Shown here one piece after another: positions 19,293-29,351 of a stretch of DNA of 64,000 bases. Source of the DNA: Sphingomonas sp. LHG3406-1 (GTDB lineage Bacteria > Pseudomonadota > Alphaproteobacteria > Sphingomonadales > Sphingomonadaceae); NCBI RefSeq assembly GCF_029637485.1, contig NZ_CP069128.1:1116001-1180000 (forward strand), written 5' to 3'. Under the pieces are notes generated by a model. The model was given only the letters and a program-made list of their open reading frames with translations, searched no databases and was not told where the DNA came from. How positions within the stretch are numbered: the first letter of the stretch is position 1; each line of letters begins with the position of its first letter. The translations under genes were made by a program, and so were the position numbers.

Positions 19293-19630
19293 GCGGATTT
19301 CCTTTCGGGTTCGGTGGTCATGCAGCTTGCCGTCTGCGCGCAGTCCGCTCCGGCACAGCAATTCTCTAGGAGGAAGGCGATCAGGCCATTCATCGCCTGA
19401 TAGTTCGCCCGGTAGATGAGCGATCGGTGCTGACGCTCCTGCAGGATCAGACCGGCATTGCGCAGCTGGGCCAGGTGAAACGAGAGGGAGCTGTTCGGAA
19501 CGCCGAGTGCCTGCGCGATGGCCCCAGCCGGCAAGCCGCCCTCCCCCGCCTTCACCAGCAAACGGAACAGCGTCAAGCGATGCTCCTGGGCAAGCGCGGC
19601 AAGCGCCACGACAGCATCATCAGTGATCAC
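19289..19630 (-). CDS. arsR: ArsR/SmtB-family metalloregulatory repressor
   Basis: 113 residues from a GTG at 19630 preceded by GAGGAG at seven bases; a longer open frame upstream is discarded because it would read through the promoter. The winged helix is complete (LAQEHRLTLFRLLVKAGEGG, then ALGVPNSSLSFHLAQLRNAGLI as the recognition helix). There is no ELCVC metal site in the alpha-3 helix; cysteines instead cluster at the C-terminus (CC, C, C in NCCAGADCAQTASC). Such C-terminal thiols are the arsenite-sensing type in several alphaproteobacterial ArsR proteins. It begins the arsenic operon and should repress it by binding the paired repeats at 19645 and 19693. Confidence 0.92.
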   Translation of the reverse strand: MITDDAVVALAALAQEHRLTLFRLLVKAGEGGLPAGAIAQALGVPNSSLSFHLAQLRNAGLILQERQHRSLIYRANYQAMNGLIAFLLENCCAGADCAQTASCMTTEPERKSA

Positions 19631-19644
19631 ATCATGCTCCTCAC

Positions 19645-19660
19645 TTCGACGGGTCTCGAA
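19645..19660. promoter_or_regulatory. ArsR-type operator 1 (TTCGA-N6-TCGAA)
   Basis: An inverted repeat of TTCGA and TCGAA with a 6-bp spacer, lying between the -10 region and the arsR ribosome site. Its arms are identical to those of operator 2, 48 bp away. Binding here would block promoter clearance. Assignment to ArsR is inferred from position and symmetry. Confidence 0.6.
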
Positions 19661-19686
19661 ATCACACGAACCGGCTGATGAGTCAA
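19659..19686 (-). promoter_or_regulatory. Probable promoter of the arsenic operon
   Basis: On the minus strand TTGACT (19681-19686) and TGATTT (19659-19664) are 16 bp apart, giving a reasonable -35/-10 pair. Operator 2 lies just upstream of the -35, and operator 1 overlaps the downstream edge of the -10, so the promoter is bracketed by the two repeats. Confidence 0.45.
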
Positions 19687-19692
19687 CGACTA

Positions 19693-19708
19693 TTCGAGAA
19701 AAATCGAA
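19693..19708. promoter_or_regulatory. ArsR-type operator 2 (TTCGA-N6-TCGAA)
   Basis: Second copy of the inverted repeat, with an A-rich spacer (GAAAAA). It lies upstream of the arsR -35 box and in the leader of the divergent DUF421 gene, so the same repressor could influence both directions. Confidence 0.6.
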
Positions 19709-19764
19709 GGAACCGGGAACGACAGGCAAGTCGAACCCAGCGCAAGATGAGGCGTCGGCGAGAA

Positions 19765-20283
19765 ATGGAGATTTTCGGCAGTTTGGACGCAATGGCGCCG
19801 ATTGTACGCGCTTGCGTCCTGACCGCCCTTGCTGTCGCCTGGACGCTGCTGCTTGCCCGCATCGTGGGCCTCAGGGCGTTCAGCAAGGCCACCGCCTTCG
19901 ACTTTGCGGCGACGATCGCGACGGGCTCCCTGATCGCCCAGGCCGGGACACGCAGCAATTGGAGCGAATATGGTCAGGCCATGGGAGGAATTAATGCCAT
20001 CTTCCTGGTGCAGTATCTGCTCGCTTGGGGCCGAACAATTTCGAACCGCTTTGCCGATGCGGTCGACAACACACCGGTGCTGTTGCTGGAACATGGTCGA
20101 TTCCTCACAGCCGCCATGGAGGAGACCAGGGTCACCCGAGCGACCCTGTTGGAGAAGATCCGAATGTCCGTCGCGGAGCGGATCGAGGACGTGCGCGCCA
20201 TCGTGCTGGAGACCACCGGCGACATCGCGGTAATGACCGGCGACATCGACCCCGAGCTGCTCAAGGGCGTCCGCCGAATCTAG
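19765..20283 (+). CDS. DUF421 (YetF-type) membrane protein
   Basis: 172 residues. Three N-terminal hydrophobic segments (about 10-30, 38-60 and 70-90, including FDFAATIATGSLIAQAG) precede a small soluble domain (about 95-172) with NTPVLLLEHGRF and the helix MSVAERIEDVRAIVLETTGDI. This is the DUF421 plan: a short membrane anchor plus a cytoplasmic alpha/beta domain. The function is unknown; Bacillus relatives include the sporulation proteins SpoVAE/YetF. The ATG at 19765 follows GGCGAGAA. It is divergent from arsR and overlaps the 3' end of the channel gene on the other strand by four bases. Confidence 0.82.
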   Translation: MEIFGSLDAMAPIVRACVLTALAVAWTLLLARIVGLRAFSKATAFDFAATIATGSLIAQAGTRSNWSEYGQAMGGINAIFLVQYLLAWGRTISNRFADAVDNTPVLLLEHGRFLTAAMEETRVTRATLLEKIRMSVAERIEDVRAIVLETTGDIAVMTGDIDPELLKGVRRI

Positions 20284-21041
20284 CCCAGGTGGGAGAGTTG
20301 CAGGCGAAGTTCGCGAATCTCGTCGGCAAGCCGCGCGATATCCGCCGAGCCGGCTAGCGGAGCATCAGCTTCGGAAGCGTCACGGCCGATGAAGAAGCTG
20401 GCGAAGCTCGCCGTAATGTAGCCGAAGACGGCCAGGCCGTAGATTGACAGCAGGAGGGCGAGCGCTCGGCCCTCGGTGGTAAGTGGCCAGAAGTCGGATC
20501 CGATGCTGGTGACCAGCATGGCCGTCCACCATAAGGCATGGCCGTAGGAGGTGAAGCCGCCTTCGACCTCTTCCACCGGCTCGAAGCTGAGCATCCCGGC
20601 GGCGCCGAGCACGATGACCAGGATCGTCAATCCGAGAACGTAGCCGAAGCGTCGACGGCGCATGGTGATGCGGAGCGCGTTCATGCTTCGGTTGGCGGTG
20701 CCGACGATCCGCACCAGCCTTAGCGCTCGAAGCCCACGTGCGGCGCGAAGCACGGCCAGCGCCCGGAAGAAACGCAGTGCAGGCACGACCAGGGCGAAGA
20801 TCGTCAGCCAATTGCGCCTGAGGAAGCTCGACCGATCCGGCGAAAGGAGCAGCCGAAGCGCGAACTCGGCAATGAAGATCACCCAGACCGCCGTGCTCGC
20901 CAGCGACAGCAAGGCGTTCTCGCCCCACAGCAGTTCGGCGACGACAATCAGCAGCCATGCAAGACCAAGCAGCGCCATCGGCAGGCGCAACCATTCGTCG
21001 AGTTCCTCAAGCACGCTCCAGCGCTCCGCGGCCGATGCCAT
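20280..21041 (-). CDS. Six-segment ion transporter (voltage-gated cation channel fold)
   Basis: 253 residues with an S1-S4 sensor and an S5-P-S6 pore. S4 is obvious: RFFRALAVLRAARGLRALRLVRIVG (about 98-122, in part) has Arg at every third position. The pore loop reads TAMLVTSIGSDFWPLT near 183, with SIGSD where potassium channels have TVGYG, so ion selectivity cannot be assumed. The C-terminus ends in a short coiled coil (ADIARLADEIRELRLQL), typical for tetramer assembly. An ATG at 21041 is used. The gene is convergent with the DUF421 gene and divergent from mscS. Confidence 0.85.
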   Translation of the reverse strand: MASAAERWSVLEELDEWLRLPMALLGLAWLLIVVAELLWGENALLSLASTAVWVIFIAEFALRLLLSPDRSSFLRRNWLTIFALVVPALRFFRALAVLRAARGLRALRLVRIVGTANRSMNALRITMRRRRFGYVLGLTILVIVLGAAGMLSFEPVEEVEGGFTSYGHALWWTAMLVTSIGSDFWPLTTEGRALALLLSIYGLAVFGYITASFASFFIGRDASEADAPLAGSADIARLADEIRELRLQLSHLG

Positions 21042-21110
21042 GATCGTCTCCAGTGATTGCCTGCCTGCCAGTCAAGGCATGTCGGCCGGACGGCGTTCCC
21101 TGGTCGCCCC

Positions 21111-21136
21111 GGAAACCAACCGGTTCCTGAACCGTA
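21111..21136 (+). promoter_or_regulatory. Candidate ECF-type (EcfG-like) promoter upstream of mscS
   Basis: GGAAAC, a 16-bp spacer and CGTA lie 24-49 bp before the mscS ATG. This is close to the GGAAC-N16/17-CGTT promoter read by the alphaproteobacterial general stress sigma factor EcfG. It has two mismatches, so confidence is modest. Stress control would suit an osmotic channel. Confidence 0.35.
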
Positions 21137-21159
21137 ATCACCGACACAAGGGGACTGTG

Positions 21160-22127
21160 ATGGAAGGAAGCGAAGCGCTCCGGCTGTTCGGCATCACGCT
21201 GGTCGGAGCCACGCCGGAGAACGGCAAGAAGCTGCTGCTCACCATCTTCCTGGTGACGGCGGCCGTGCTGTTCGCGACGGTCGGACGGTGGCTGCTTGCC
21301 GGCACGCTCGGGCAGCGCGCTCGCCTCAACCGCTCCCGCTTCTGGGCACGGCAGGCGGTGGGCCTACTCGCTGGAGCGATCCTTGTGCTCGGCATCGTCT
21401 CCATCTGGTTCGACGATCCGACCCGGCTGACCACCGGGCTTGGGCTGGTGACGGCTGGCGTGGCCTTCGCCCTCCAGCGCGTGATCACCGCCATTGCTGG
21501 CTATTTCGTGATCCTGCGCGGCAAGACCTTCAACGTAGGCGACCGCATCGTCATGGGCGGCGTGCGCGGCGATGTCATCGCGCTGTCCTTCATGCAGACC
21601 AAGATCCTCGAAATGGGCCAGCCGCCGCCCGTCAGCGGAGCGGAGCCCGCCATGTGGGTCCACTCGCGCCAATTCACCGGGCGGATCGTCACGGTCAGCA
21701 ACGACAAGATCTTCGATGAGCCCATCTACAACTACACCTACCATTTCCCCTACGTGTGGGAGGAAATCCGCCTGCCGGTGAAGTATGGCGACGACCGCGT
21801 CGCCGCCGAAGCCATTCTCCTCGAATCAGCCAGGCGACACGCGATCCGGCAGGACCAGCTCGATCCCCGGCACGGCGCGGATCTGGAGCGGCGCTATGGC
21901 ATCCGCATCGGGGACGTAGAACCGAAGGTCTACTGGCGCCTTACCGACAATTGGCTGGAACTCACCGTCCGCTTCCTGTCCCCCGACCATGGCACGCGCG
22001 AGATCAAGGATGCGATGAGCCGCGAGATCCTTTCCCGGCTCGAGGCGCAAGGCATGGGCCTTGCCTCCGCGACCTTCGAGATCACGGGTCTGCCGGTGCT
22101 GACGGTGAATCAGAGAACGGAACCGAA

Positions 22128-22131
<4 letters not shown>
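21160..22131 (+). CDS. Mechanosensitive ion channel, MscS family
   Basis: 323 residues from an ATG at 21160 behind AAGGGG. Three hydrophobic segments (about 25-45, 65-85 and 95-120) are followed by the MscS beta domain, with the characteristic GDRIVMGGVRGDVIALSFMQTKI near 128-150 and RIVTVSNDKIFDEPIYNYT near 172. MscS channels open under membrane tension to release solutes during hypo-osmotic shock. An insertion of about 20 residues (MGQPPPVSGAEPAMWVHSRQ) enlarges the beta domain compared with E. coli MscS. Its stop overlaps the DUF2254 start as ATGA, so the two proteins are coupled. Confidence 0.9.
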
Positions 22132-23486
<1,355 letters not shown>

Positions 23487-23563
23487 AAGGAAGCAGCTAC
23501 CCGGATCGTTTTCGGCGGCGACCAGCCGGAGTTGTTCTCGTCAGGTATCGGGCGGCTTTGCGT

Positions 23564-24010
23564 TCAGCCAAATGCCAGGCGAGGTTCCGGATCCCGGGGA
23601 TTGGTTCGAAGGAGCCGCGACGTCTCCACCGCCGCTTGACGATGCACCACGGCTCGCCGGTAGGCCTCGTCCACGACCATTTCGAGGAATGCTGCGGCAG
23701 TCGGATAGCGAGCCACGAAAGCGACATCCCATCGCTCGTCTGGCGGTCCGATCAGCAACATCTGCGGAGTAGCCGACCAGACGATGGCTCCGCCCACCCG
23801 CTCGAATATGGGTGACGACTCCCTGGAATAGGACTTGTACGCCGCGGCGCCCGATAGGCGATCCCGCGAAGCAGGGTGGTCGGCCGGATACTCGGCCTGC
23901 TCTCGAAAGCGAACCAGGTTCAACATCTCGATCGGGCGATCGCGGGGCAAGAGCTTGAAGCGCTCGAACGCCTCCCGATCAGGGTCGATGCATGCTTCTC
24001 GGTCGCTCAC
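23564..24010 (-). CDS. DUF1330 domain protein (dimeric alpha-beta barrel)
   Basis: 148 residues. The pattern PIEMLNLVRFREQAEY near 27, a Tyr-rich helix (AAAYKSYSRESSP), IVWSATPQMLLIGPPDERWDVAFVARYPTAAAF (in part, about 77-110) and AVVHRQAAVETSRLL near 122 is that of DUF1330, a ferredoxin-like fold that forms dimeric barrels. The biochemical function is unknown. It lies 209 bp downstream of the permease-peptidase gene on the same strand; whether they share a transcript is unclear. Confidence 0.8.
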   Translation of the reverse strand: MSDREACIDPDREAFERFKLLPRDRPIEMLNLVRFREQAEYPADHPASRDRLSGAAAYKSYSRESSPIFERVGGAIVWSATPQMLLIGPPDERWDVAFVARYPTAAAFLEMVVDEAYRRAVVHRQAAVETSRLLRTNPRDPEPRLAFG

Positions 24011-24219
24011 ATTCCACTCCGGGACGGTCTCGGTGCTTCCCTTAGAGCTAACGGGGGCGATGATGGCAACGTCCGACCAGGCGAAGAAGCCAGACGCCGC
24101 TGGACTGAACGACGGCGCGCCAGGCGACCCAGCAAGATGCGCTGGGAGCTACCGAAAATGGGCGCCATGCCGCTCGAAGGCAAGCCCGCATGGGCTGACG
24201 AACCTTCCCCGGCGCCGCT

Positions 24220-27200
24220 TCAGCTACCCGTCACGTCCTTCACATTGTCGTCGCTGTTGCGGTCGATGAAGAAGTTGTACGGATCGATCCCGGCGAAGGT
24301 CGGCTTGGCGGCGGTTCGCATGACCAATGTCTGGCTGCCGTTCTTCAGCGGCCGGCGCTCCATCACCAGCACGTTCCTGGCATCGTATGCGCCGATCCCC
24401 GGCCGCGCCGTGAACAGGCCGATCTCGATCGGCTCCGCCAGCGGCTCCGGCCTCTCCGCGCCCTTGCCGTCGGCAACGAACTTCTCGCCCGCGACCGTCA
24501 GCTTCGTCTCCCAGCCATTGCCGACCTTGCGGGTCGTCGCGTCGATCACCTTCAGGTCATAGAGCGTGATCCGCTCGAACAGGTCGGTGATCAGCTGCTG
24601 CTGCTCCGGCGTCCTTGCCTCCCTGCGGAACTCGGTCATAAGGTCGGTCGAGCGCAGGTACGGCGGCCCCGCGAAGCGGAACCTGGCGACGAACCGGCTA
24701 AGTGCCCTGTTCACCGCATCCTCGCCGAGCCGCTCCTGCAGCAGGTACATCGCCACCGCGCCCTTGCGATAGTGGAGGTACTGCTGGTTCTCGACCCGCA
24801 GGAGCGGCTGCTCCTCGACCGCCTCGCCCTTGCGCCCGGCAAGATAGCGGTCGAGCTCATACTTGAGGAACCGGCGGATCTTGTCCGGTCCGTAGATCTT
24901 CCGCATCACCATCAGCGCCGAATATTGCGCCAGCGTCTCGCTGGTCAGCGTTCCGCCCTGCTGGTCGGCGCCGATCACCTGGTGCGCCCAATATTGGTGC
25001 GCCACCTCGTGGGCCACGACATAGGTGGTGAAGTCGATCTTTTCCGGGTCGTTCGTATTGGCGTTGAAGCCGATCGACTCCGAATAGGGCATGGTGCCAG
25101 CGAACGCCTGGGCGAAGCTCTGATAGCCCGGGAATTCGATGATTCGGGCATAGTTGAACTGATAGGGCCCGAAGTTCTCCCGGTAATAGTCGAGGCTGAC
25201 CTCCATCGCCCGCAGCATCTTGCTGACGTTGAAGTCGTGGCTCGGGTGGTGGAGCACCGACAGGAGCACGCCATCGTGGCTCTTCGCGGCGGTCCGGTAA
25301 TCGGCCGACTGGATCGAGAAGAAGTTGAGGATTGGCGCCGGGCTGACGAAGCGCGCGGTCCGTCGGCCGTTCGCCGTCGTGTCGGAGACGAGGTTGCCGG
25401 GCGCCATCGGCCGCTGGCCGGCGTCGGTGGTCAGCCGAATGTCGCTCATCACCCAGTCGGCACCGGCATAGTTGCGCCGCGTCGCGCTCATGTCCTCGAG
25501 CCTGGCCGGGCGGAGTTCCGCCGGCAGGCCCTGGCGGCGGCGCTGGGTCCGGTCGCCGAGCAACTGGTCGCGGTCCATGCCAATGACCGGCGCGAACACG
25601 CCGTTGTTCACGAACGTGCCGTTCTCGATCAGGTCGGTGCTGGGCGACCCTGCTCGGAAGCCGCGCCGCCACACCTCGCTGCGGAACAGCAGGTCACTGG
25701 TCGCGCCCGGCGCCAGCGGCCGGTCGAAGCGGTAGATGCGATAACCGAACTTCTCGTCATTGGAGACGAGCCGCGCGCCGTCGATGTCGAGCTTGGCGAA
25801 ACGCACGTCGAGATCTGTCGTGCGGACATGGACGTCGCTCAGCGGTGCCCCGGTGCGGTTGACGAGCTGGTAGCGCCCGTCGGTCACCATCCGCCGCTCG
25901 GCCGGATGAAGCTGCACGTCGAGCGTGACCTTTGCCACGCTCGGCTGCGGCAGCTTCTCGTATTTCAGGTACTTGCGCTCATATTCGGCGCGCCAGGCCT
26001 CGATCTCGTCGCTGGTCTGGTAGCGGTTCAGGACCTTGATGTTGTGATAGGCGTAGGCGCCCGTTCCCACCATGGCGAGCGCCGCCGCACCGGCAATGGC
26101 GTAAGGCGCCTTCGAACCCGGCCGCCGCAGCCGCTTCAGCCGCGTCCGCAGCCCGAGATCGGTCCCGCGCGGCCACAGGAGGTGCGCGATGACGCACAGG
26201 ATGAGCGCGCACATCAGCCAGTAGAATTGCAGCACCGCCTGACCGCGCCAGAAGGAGCCCGCCCCGGCGAAGTCGCTGAGCGGCACGGCCGGCGAGCCGG
26301 CATAGATGTAGAGCGGGTTCGCGAAGCCGAGGTTGTTGAGGAAGATGCTTCCCACGAACCACAGGAAGATGATGCCCCAGCCGACATATTTGTTGGGGCT
26401 CAGCACCTGCGCGACCACCGCCAGGATGGCGATCAGCAGCGCATCGATCGAGGACGGCAGGATGAACCAGGCGAGATAGCCGACGATGCCGAACTCCCGC
26501 GCGCCCTCGAACAGCTGGTAGGTGAGGCCGGCGATCATCGCCGCCGAATTCACGATTGCCAGCACGAGGAAGATCGCAACGATCTTCGGCACCGTCATCA
26601 CCCAGCTCGGAACCGGGCTCGAGTCGATCAGCTCGTTGAACTTGCGGTCGCGCTCCCGCCACACCAGTTCGCCGCCGTAAAAGACCGCGACCATCAGCAG
26701 GAAGATGGACGACATGCCGCGCACCGTATCGATGACGTTGGTAGCGGTCGGAAAATCAGAGGTGCCGTAGGTCGATCCGCCCTGCCACAGATTGGCGGCG
26801 GTGAAGCCGAACGCCAGCAGGCACAGGATGATGAGTCCGGGGCTGGTCAGAACCTGCCGCACTTCGACCCGCAGGCGCATCACGAACTGGGCAGCGCGCG
26901 AGGGCTCCATCGACCGGGCCACGACCGCATCGCCGCCGAGTGTCGGGACGGCCGCGGCTGCCTTGGCTTCCCTGGCCTCGCGTCTGGCCAGCTTCTTCAG
27001 CCGCCGCCTGGACGGCGCCCGCTCGCTCATCGAAAAGCGCCACAGCGCAAGGCCGAGGAAGGCCGTGCCGAGCAGGATCGCCCAGATCCGGTTGAAGGCG
27101 ATCACGCCGCTGAACTCGATCAGCCGCGAGTTCATCTCGGCCTGGGTCCAATATTGGCTGGTGTAGCCGAAGGCGGCGGTCCCGAGCGGCTCCCAGCGGG

Positions 27201-27816
27201 CGAACAGTTCGCGCAGTTCGAGCTTCTGGCCGGCCACCCCGCTGGCAATCAGATAGCCCATCACCACCAACACGGCGGCGATGTAGCTCGCCAGCATCGA
27301 CCGAAGCGCCGTTGCCGTCGCAAACAGGATTGCACTGAGCAGGAAGATGTTGGGAATGGCGAGGATCAGATAATACCAGGCATAATGGCCCGGCCGGAAT
27401 GGCCCGATCGTCTCTGGATCGACCCACGGCATCAACGTGCCCACGATCATTCCGAGGGGAAGCGCCAGATAGCCGAGCCAGGCGACGGTCAGCCCGCCGA
27501 GGAAGCGGCCGAGCACGATCTGCACCTTGGTCACCGGCGTCGCACGGACGATCGGCGCGAAGCCGCTGGACTCGTCGCGGACAATCGCATTGGCGACGAA
27601 GGCGGTAATCACGAACAGGTAGAAGAAGCTGAATACGCCAAGCGCGACGCCGATCGCGTAGGGAGCATTCTCCTTGACCGCGCCGGGCGTGCCGATGCTG
27701 ACATTCGCGCTTGCGGTCAGGCCGAAGCCGAGCAGGAAGAAGACGGCGACGGCCACCCAGAAGACCGGGTTCCGGAGCTGGTAGCGGATCTCGAAGCGCG
27801 TGATTCCGAGGAACAT
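24220..27816 (-). CDS. ABC-2 permease fused to an M1-family zinc aminopeptidase
   Basis: 1,198 residues. The N-terminal 600 residues form two ABC-2 permease modules of about six membrane helices each (the second starts near 310 with RLRVEVRQVLTSPGL), joined by a charged linker. The C-terminal half, after the last helix near 585, is periplasmic: a beta-rich domain with DVQLHPAERRMVTDGRY near 625, then a gluzincin core with HEVAH near 934 and the third zinc ligand Glu in TSETLAQYSAL near 955. Catalytic Tyr and C-terminal helical repeats follow. The start at 27816 has GAGGAG upstream and lies 12 bp after the ATPase stop. The arrangement suggests an ATPase-driven complex in which the peptidase handles an exported or membrane peptide; the substrate is unknown. 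Confidence 0.9.
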   Translation of the reverse strand: MFLGITRFEIRYQLRNPVFWVAVAVFFLLGFGLTASANVSIGTPGAVKENAPYAIGVALGVFSFFYLFVITAFVANAIVRDESSGFAPIVRATPVTKVQIVLGRFLGGLTVAWLGYLALPLGMIVGTLMPWVDPETIGPFRPGHYAWYYLILAIPNIFLLSAILFATATALRSMLASYIAAVLVVMGYLIASGVAGQKLELRELFARWEPLGTAAFGYTSQYWTQAEMNSRLIEFSGVIAFNRIWAILLGTAFLGLALWRFSMSERAPSRRRLKKLARREAREAKAAAAVPTLGGDAVVARSMEPSRAAQFVMRLRVEVRQVLTSPGLIILCLLAFGFTAANLWQGGSTYGTSDFPTATNVIDTVRGMSSIFLLMVAVFYGGELVWRERDRKFNELIDSSPVPSWVMTVPKIVAIFLVLAIVNSAAMIAGLTYQLFEGAREFGIVGYLAWFILPSSIDALLIAILAVVAQVLSPNKYVGWGIIFLWFVGSIFLNNLGFANPLYIYAGSPAVPLSDFAGAGSFWRGQAVLQFYWLMCALILCVIAHLLWPRGTDLGLRTRLKRLRRPGSKAPYAIAGAAALAMVGTGAYAYHNIKVLNRYQTSDEIEAWRAEYERKYLKYEKLPQPSVAKVTLDVQLHPAERRMVTDGRYQLVNRTGAPLSDVHVRTTDLDVRFAKLDIDGARLVSNDEKFGYRIYRFDRPLAPGATSDLLFRSEVWRRGFRAGSPSTDLIENGTFVNNGVFAPVIGMDRDQLLGDRTQRRRQGLPAELRPARLEDMSATRRNYAGADWVMSDIRLTTDAGQRPMAPGNLVSDTTANGRRTARFVSPAPILNFFSIQSADYRTAAKSHDGVLLSVLHHPSHDFNVSKMLRAMEVSLDYYRENFGPYQFNYARIIEFPGYQSFAQAFAGTMPYSESIGFNANTNDPEKIDFTTYVVAHEVAHQYWAHQVIGADQQGGTLTSETLAQYSALMVMRKIYGPDKIRRFLKYELDRYLAGRKGEAVEEQPLLRVENQQYLHYRKGAVAMYLLQERLGEDAVNRALSRFVARFRFAGPPYLRSTDLMTEFRREARTPEQQQLITDLFERITLYDLKVIDATTRKVGNGWETKLTVAGEKFVADGKGAERPEPLAEPIEIGLFTARPGIGAYDARNVLVMERRPLKNGSQTLVMRTAAKPTFAGIDPYNFFIDRNSDDNVKDVTGS

Positions 27817-27828
27817 GGCTGTTGCTCC

Positions 27829-28704
27829 TCAGGCCGCGCGGCGGAGGGTGGACAGGGTCGCGAAATAGACGTCCTCGAGCCCGCCCTCGACCGGCTCGAA
27901 CCCGGCCGGCGGGCTGTCGCTCAGCACATGGATGATGGTCTTGCCCGCAAACAGGCGGGTCGAAATGACGTCGAACCGCTGCTGATGCTCGGCCAGCTCG
28001 GCATGGGCGATGGCCTTTTTCCACACCCGCCCGCGGGTCGAGGCGATGAGGTCGGACGGCTTGCCCTGGAGCTGCAGCTTGCCGCCCGCCAGCACCGCCA
28101 TCAGCGGGCACAGGTCGGCGACGTCATCGACGATGTGGGTCGACAGGATGACGACGACATTGTCGCCGATCGCGGCCAGCAGGTTGAGGAAGCGGTTGCG
28201 CTCCTCGGGATCGAGGCCGGCGGTCGGCTCGTCGACGATGATCAGTTCGGGACTTCCGATCAGCGCCTGGGCGATCCCGAAGCGCTGCCGCATGCCGCCG
28301 GAAAATCCAGCGATCGCCTTGTCGCGCACCGCCCACAAGTTGGTCTGGTTGAGCAGCGTCTCGACGACCGCCTTGCGCTCCCCCTTGCCGGTGATGCCCT
28401 TCAGCACCGCCATCTGGTCGAGCATCGCATAGGCCGACACGCGCGGGTAGACGCCGAAGTCCTGCGGCAGGTAGCCAAGGGTGCGACGCAACGTCTCGGG
28501 CTCGGCCAGCACGTCGATGTCGCCGAAGCGGATGCTGCCCGCGGTCGGGGTCTGCAGCGTCGCCACCGTCCGCATCAGGGTCGACTTGCCCGCACCGTTG
28601 GGACCGAGCAGCCCGAACATGCCGCGCGGGATCGACAGGTCGACCTGGCTCAAGGCCACCGTGCCGTTGGCATAAGTGTGCGAAAGCCCCGAAATCTCAA
28701 GCAT
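27829..28704 (-). CDS. ABC transporter ATP-binding protein
   Basis: 291 residues with all nucleotide-binding motifs: Walker A GPNGAGKST near 34, Q-loop YLPQDFG near 79, signature FSGGMRQR near 131, Walker B LIIVDEPTAGLDP near 150, and H-loop STHIVDD near 185. The C-terminal 80 residues form the extra domain common in ATPases that pair with ABC-2 permeases. Its stop lies 12 bp before the permease-peptidase fusion, its obvious partner. The ATG at 28704 follows a G-rich leader. Confidence 0.93.
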   Translation of the reverse strand: MLEISGLSHTYANGTVALSQVDLSIPRGMFGLLGPNGAGKSTLMRTVATLQTPTAGSIRFGDIDVLAEPETLRRTLGYLPQDFGVYPRVSAYAMLDQMAVLKGITGKGERKAVVETLLNQTNLWAVRDKAIAGFSGGMRQRFGIAQALIGSPELIIVDEPTAGLDPEERNRFLNLLAAIGDNVVVILSTHIVDDVADLCPLMAVLAGGKLQLQGKPSDLIASTRGRVWKKAIAHAELAEHQQRFDVISTRLFAGKTIIHVLSDSPPAGFEPVEGGLEDVYFATLSTLRRAA

Positions 28705-28804
28705 CTTCAGCCCCCTGGCACGCGCTTCTTCAGCGGTCGTGGGCGAAGGCTAGCAAAGGTTCGGAAAGCCGCAACTTTCCATTCGTCGAACCGACGAACG
28801 GAGG

Positions 28805-29257
28805 TCAGAGCACGTAGCGGATGCGGATCTGCTGCACGGTGGGCGACGCCGGCATGGTGAAGCGGATCTCTTCCCACTTGGGCGCGCGCGGCTTCATCGC
28901 TGGATTGTTGGAGAAGCCGAACCCCTCGCGCGGGATGCCGAGCGTCATGTCGAGCTTGCCGTTGCGATTCTCGTCATGGACGATCAGCAGGGCATAGGTG
29001 CCGGGTCTGACCTTGCCGAGATCCAGCCGGGCAGCCTTGCCGGCCTCGACCGACCGCGACACCGCCGCCGGATCGTCCTTGCAATTGAGGAATTTGGCGG
29101 GGCTCGCCGTCAGGCACAGGTGGACCAGTCCCTTGGCCGACCTCAGTCCCGTCAGTTGCACCTGCAGGTCGGCACTCCCCGTGCCGGCCTGATCCGGTGT
29201 CGCCCCGGCCGCTGTAGCCAAAGCCAGCAGCGCCACGCTCATCATCGCGATCCTCAT
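28805..29257 (-). CDS. Exported DUF2141 protein
   Basis: 150 residues with a signal peptide (MRIAMMSVALLALATAAGATP) behind AAGAGGCGG. The mature part shows the DUF2141 pattern: LTGLRSAKGLVHLCLTASP, GTYALLIVHDENRNGKLDM near 100 (conserved HDxNxNGxxD), and GIPREGFGFSNNP near 118. The fold is beta-rich and extracytoplasmic; the function is unknown. It lies 100 bp upstream of the ABC ATPase on the same strand and back-to-back with crtY across a 94-bp divergent control region. Confidence 0.85.
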   Translation of the reverse strand: MRIAMMSVALLALATAAGATPDQAGTGSADLQVQLTGLRSAKGLVHLCLTASPAKFLNCKDDPAAVSRSVEAGKAARLDLGKVRPGTYALLIVHDENRNGKLDMTLGIPREGFGFSNNPAMKPRAPKWEEIRFTMPASPTVQQIRIRYVL

Positions 29258-29351
29258 GCCCCGCCTCTTGCCGCCGCATGCTTGAGGGTCGCTTAACGGA
29301 CCTCGGGCGGGGTCGCCAGCGCGGGATTGCGCGGCTACAGCCTGACCCAGG

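Noticed and set aside
24772..28860. A 1,362-codon open frame on the plus strand opposite the permease-peptidase and ATPase genes
   Set aside because: Its composition is Arg/His/Gln-rich, it has no domain, and it mirrors two well-identified minus-strand genes; long antisense frames are expected at this GC content.
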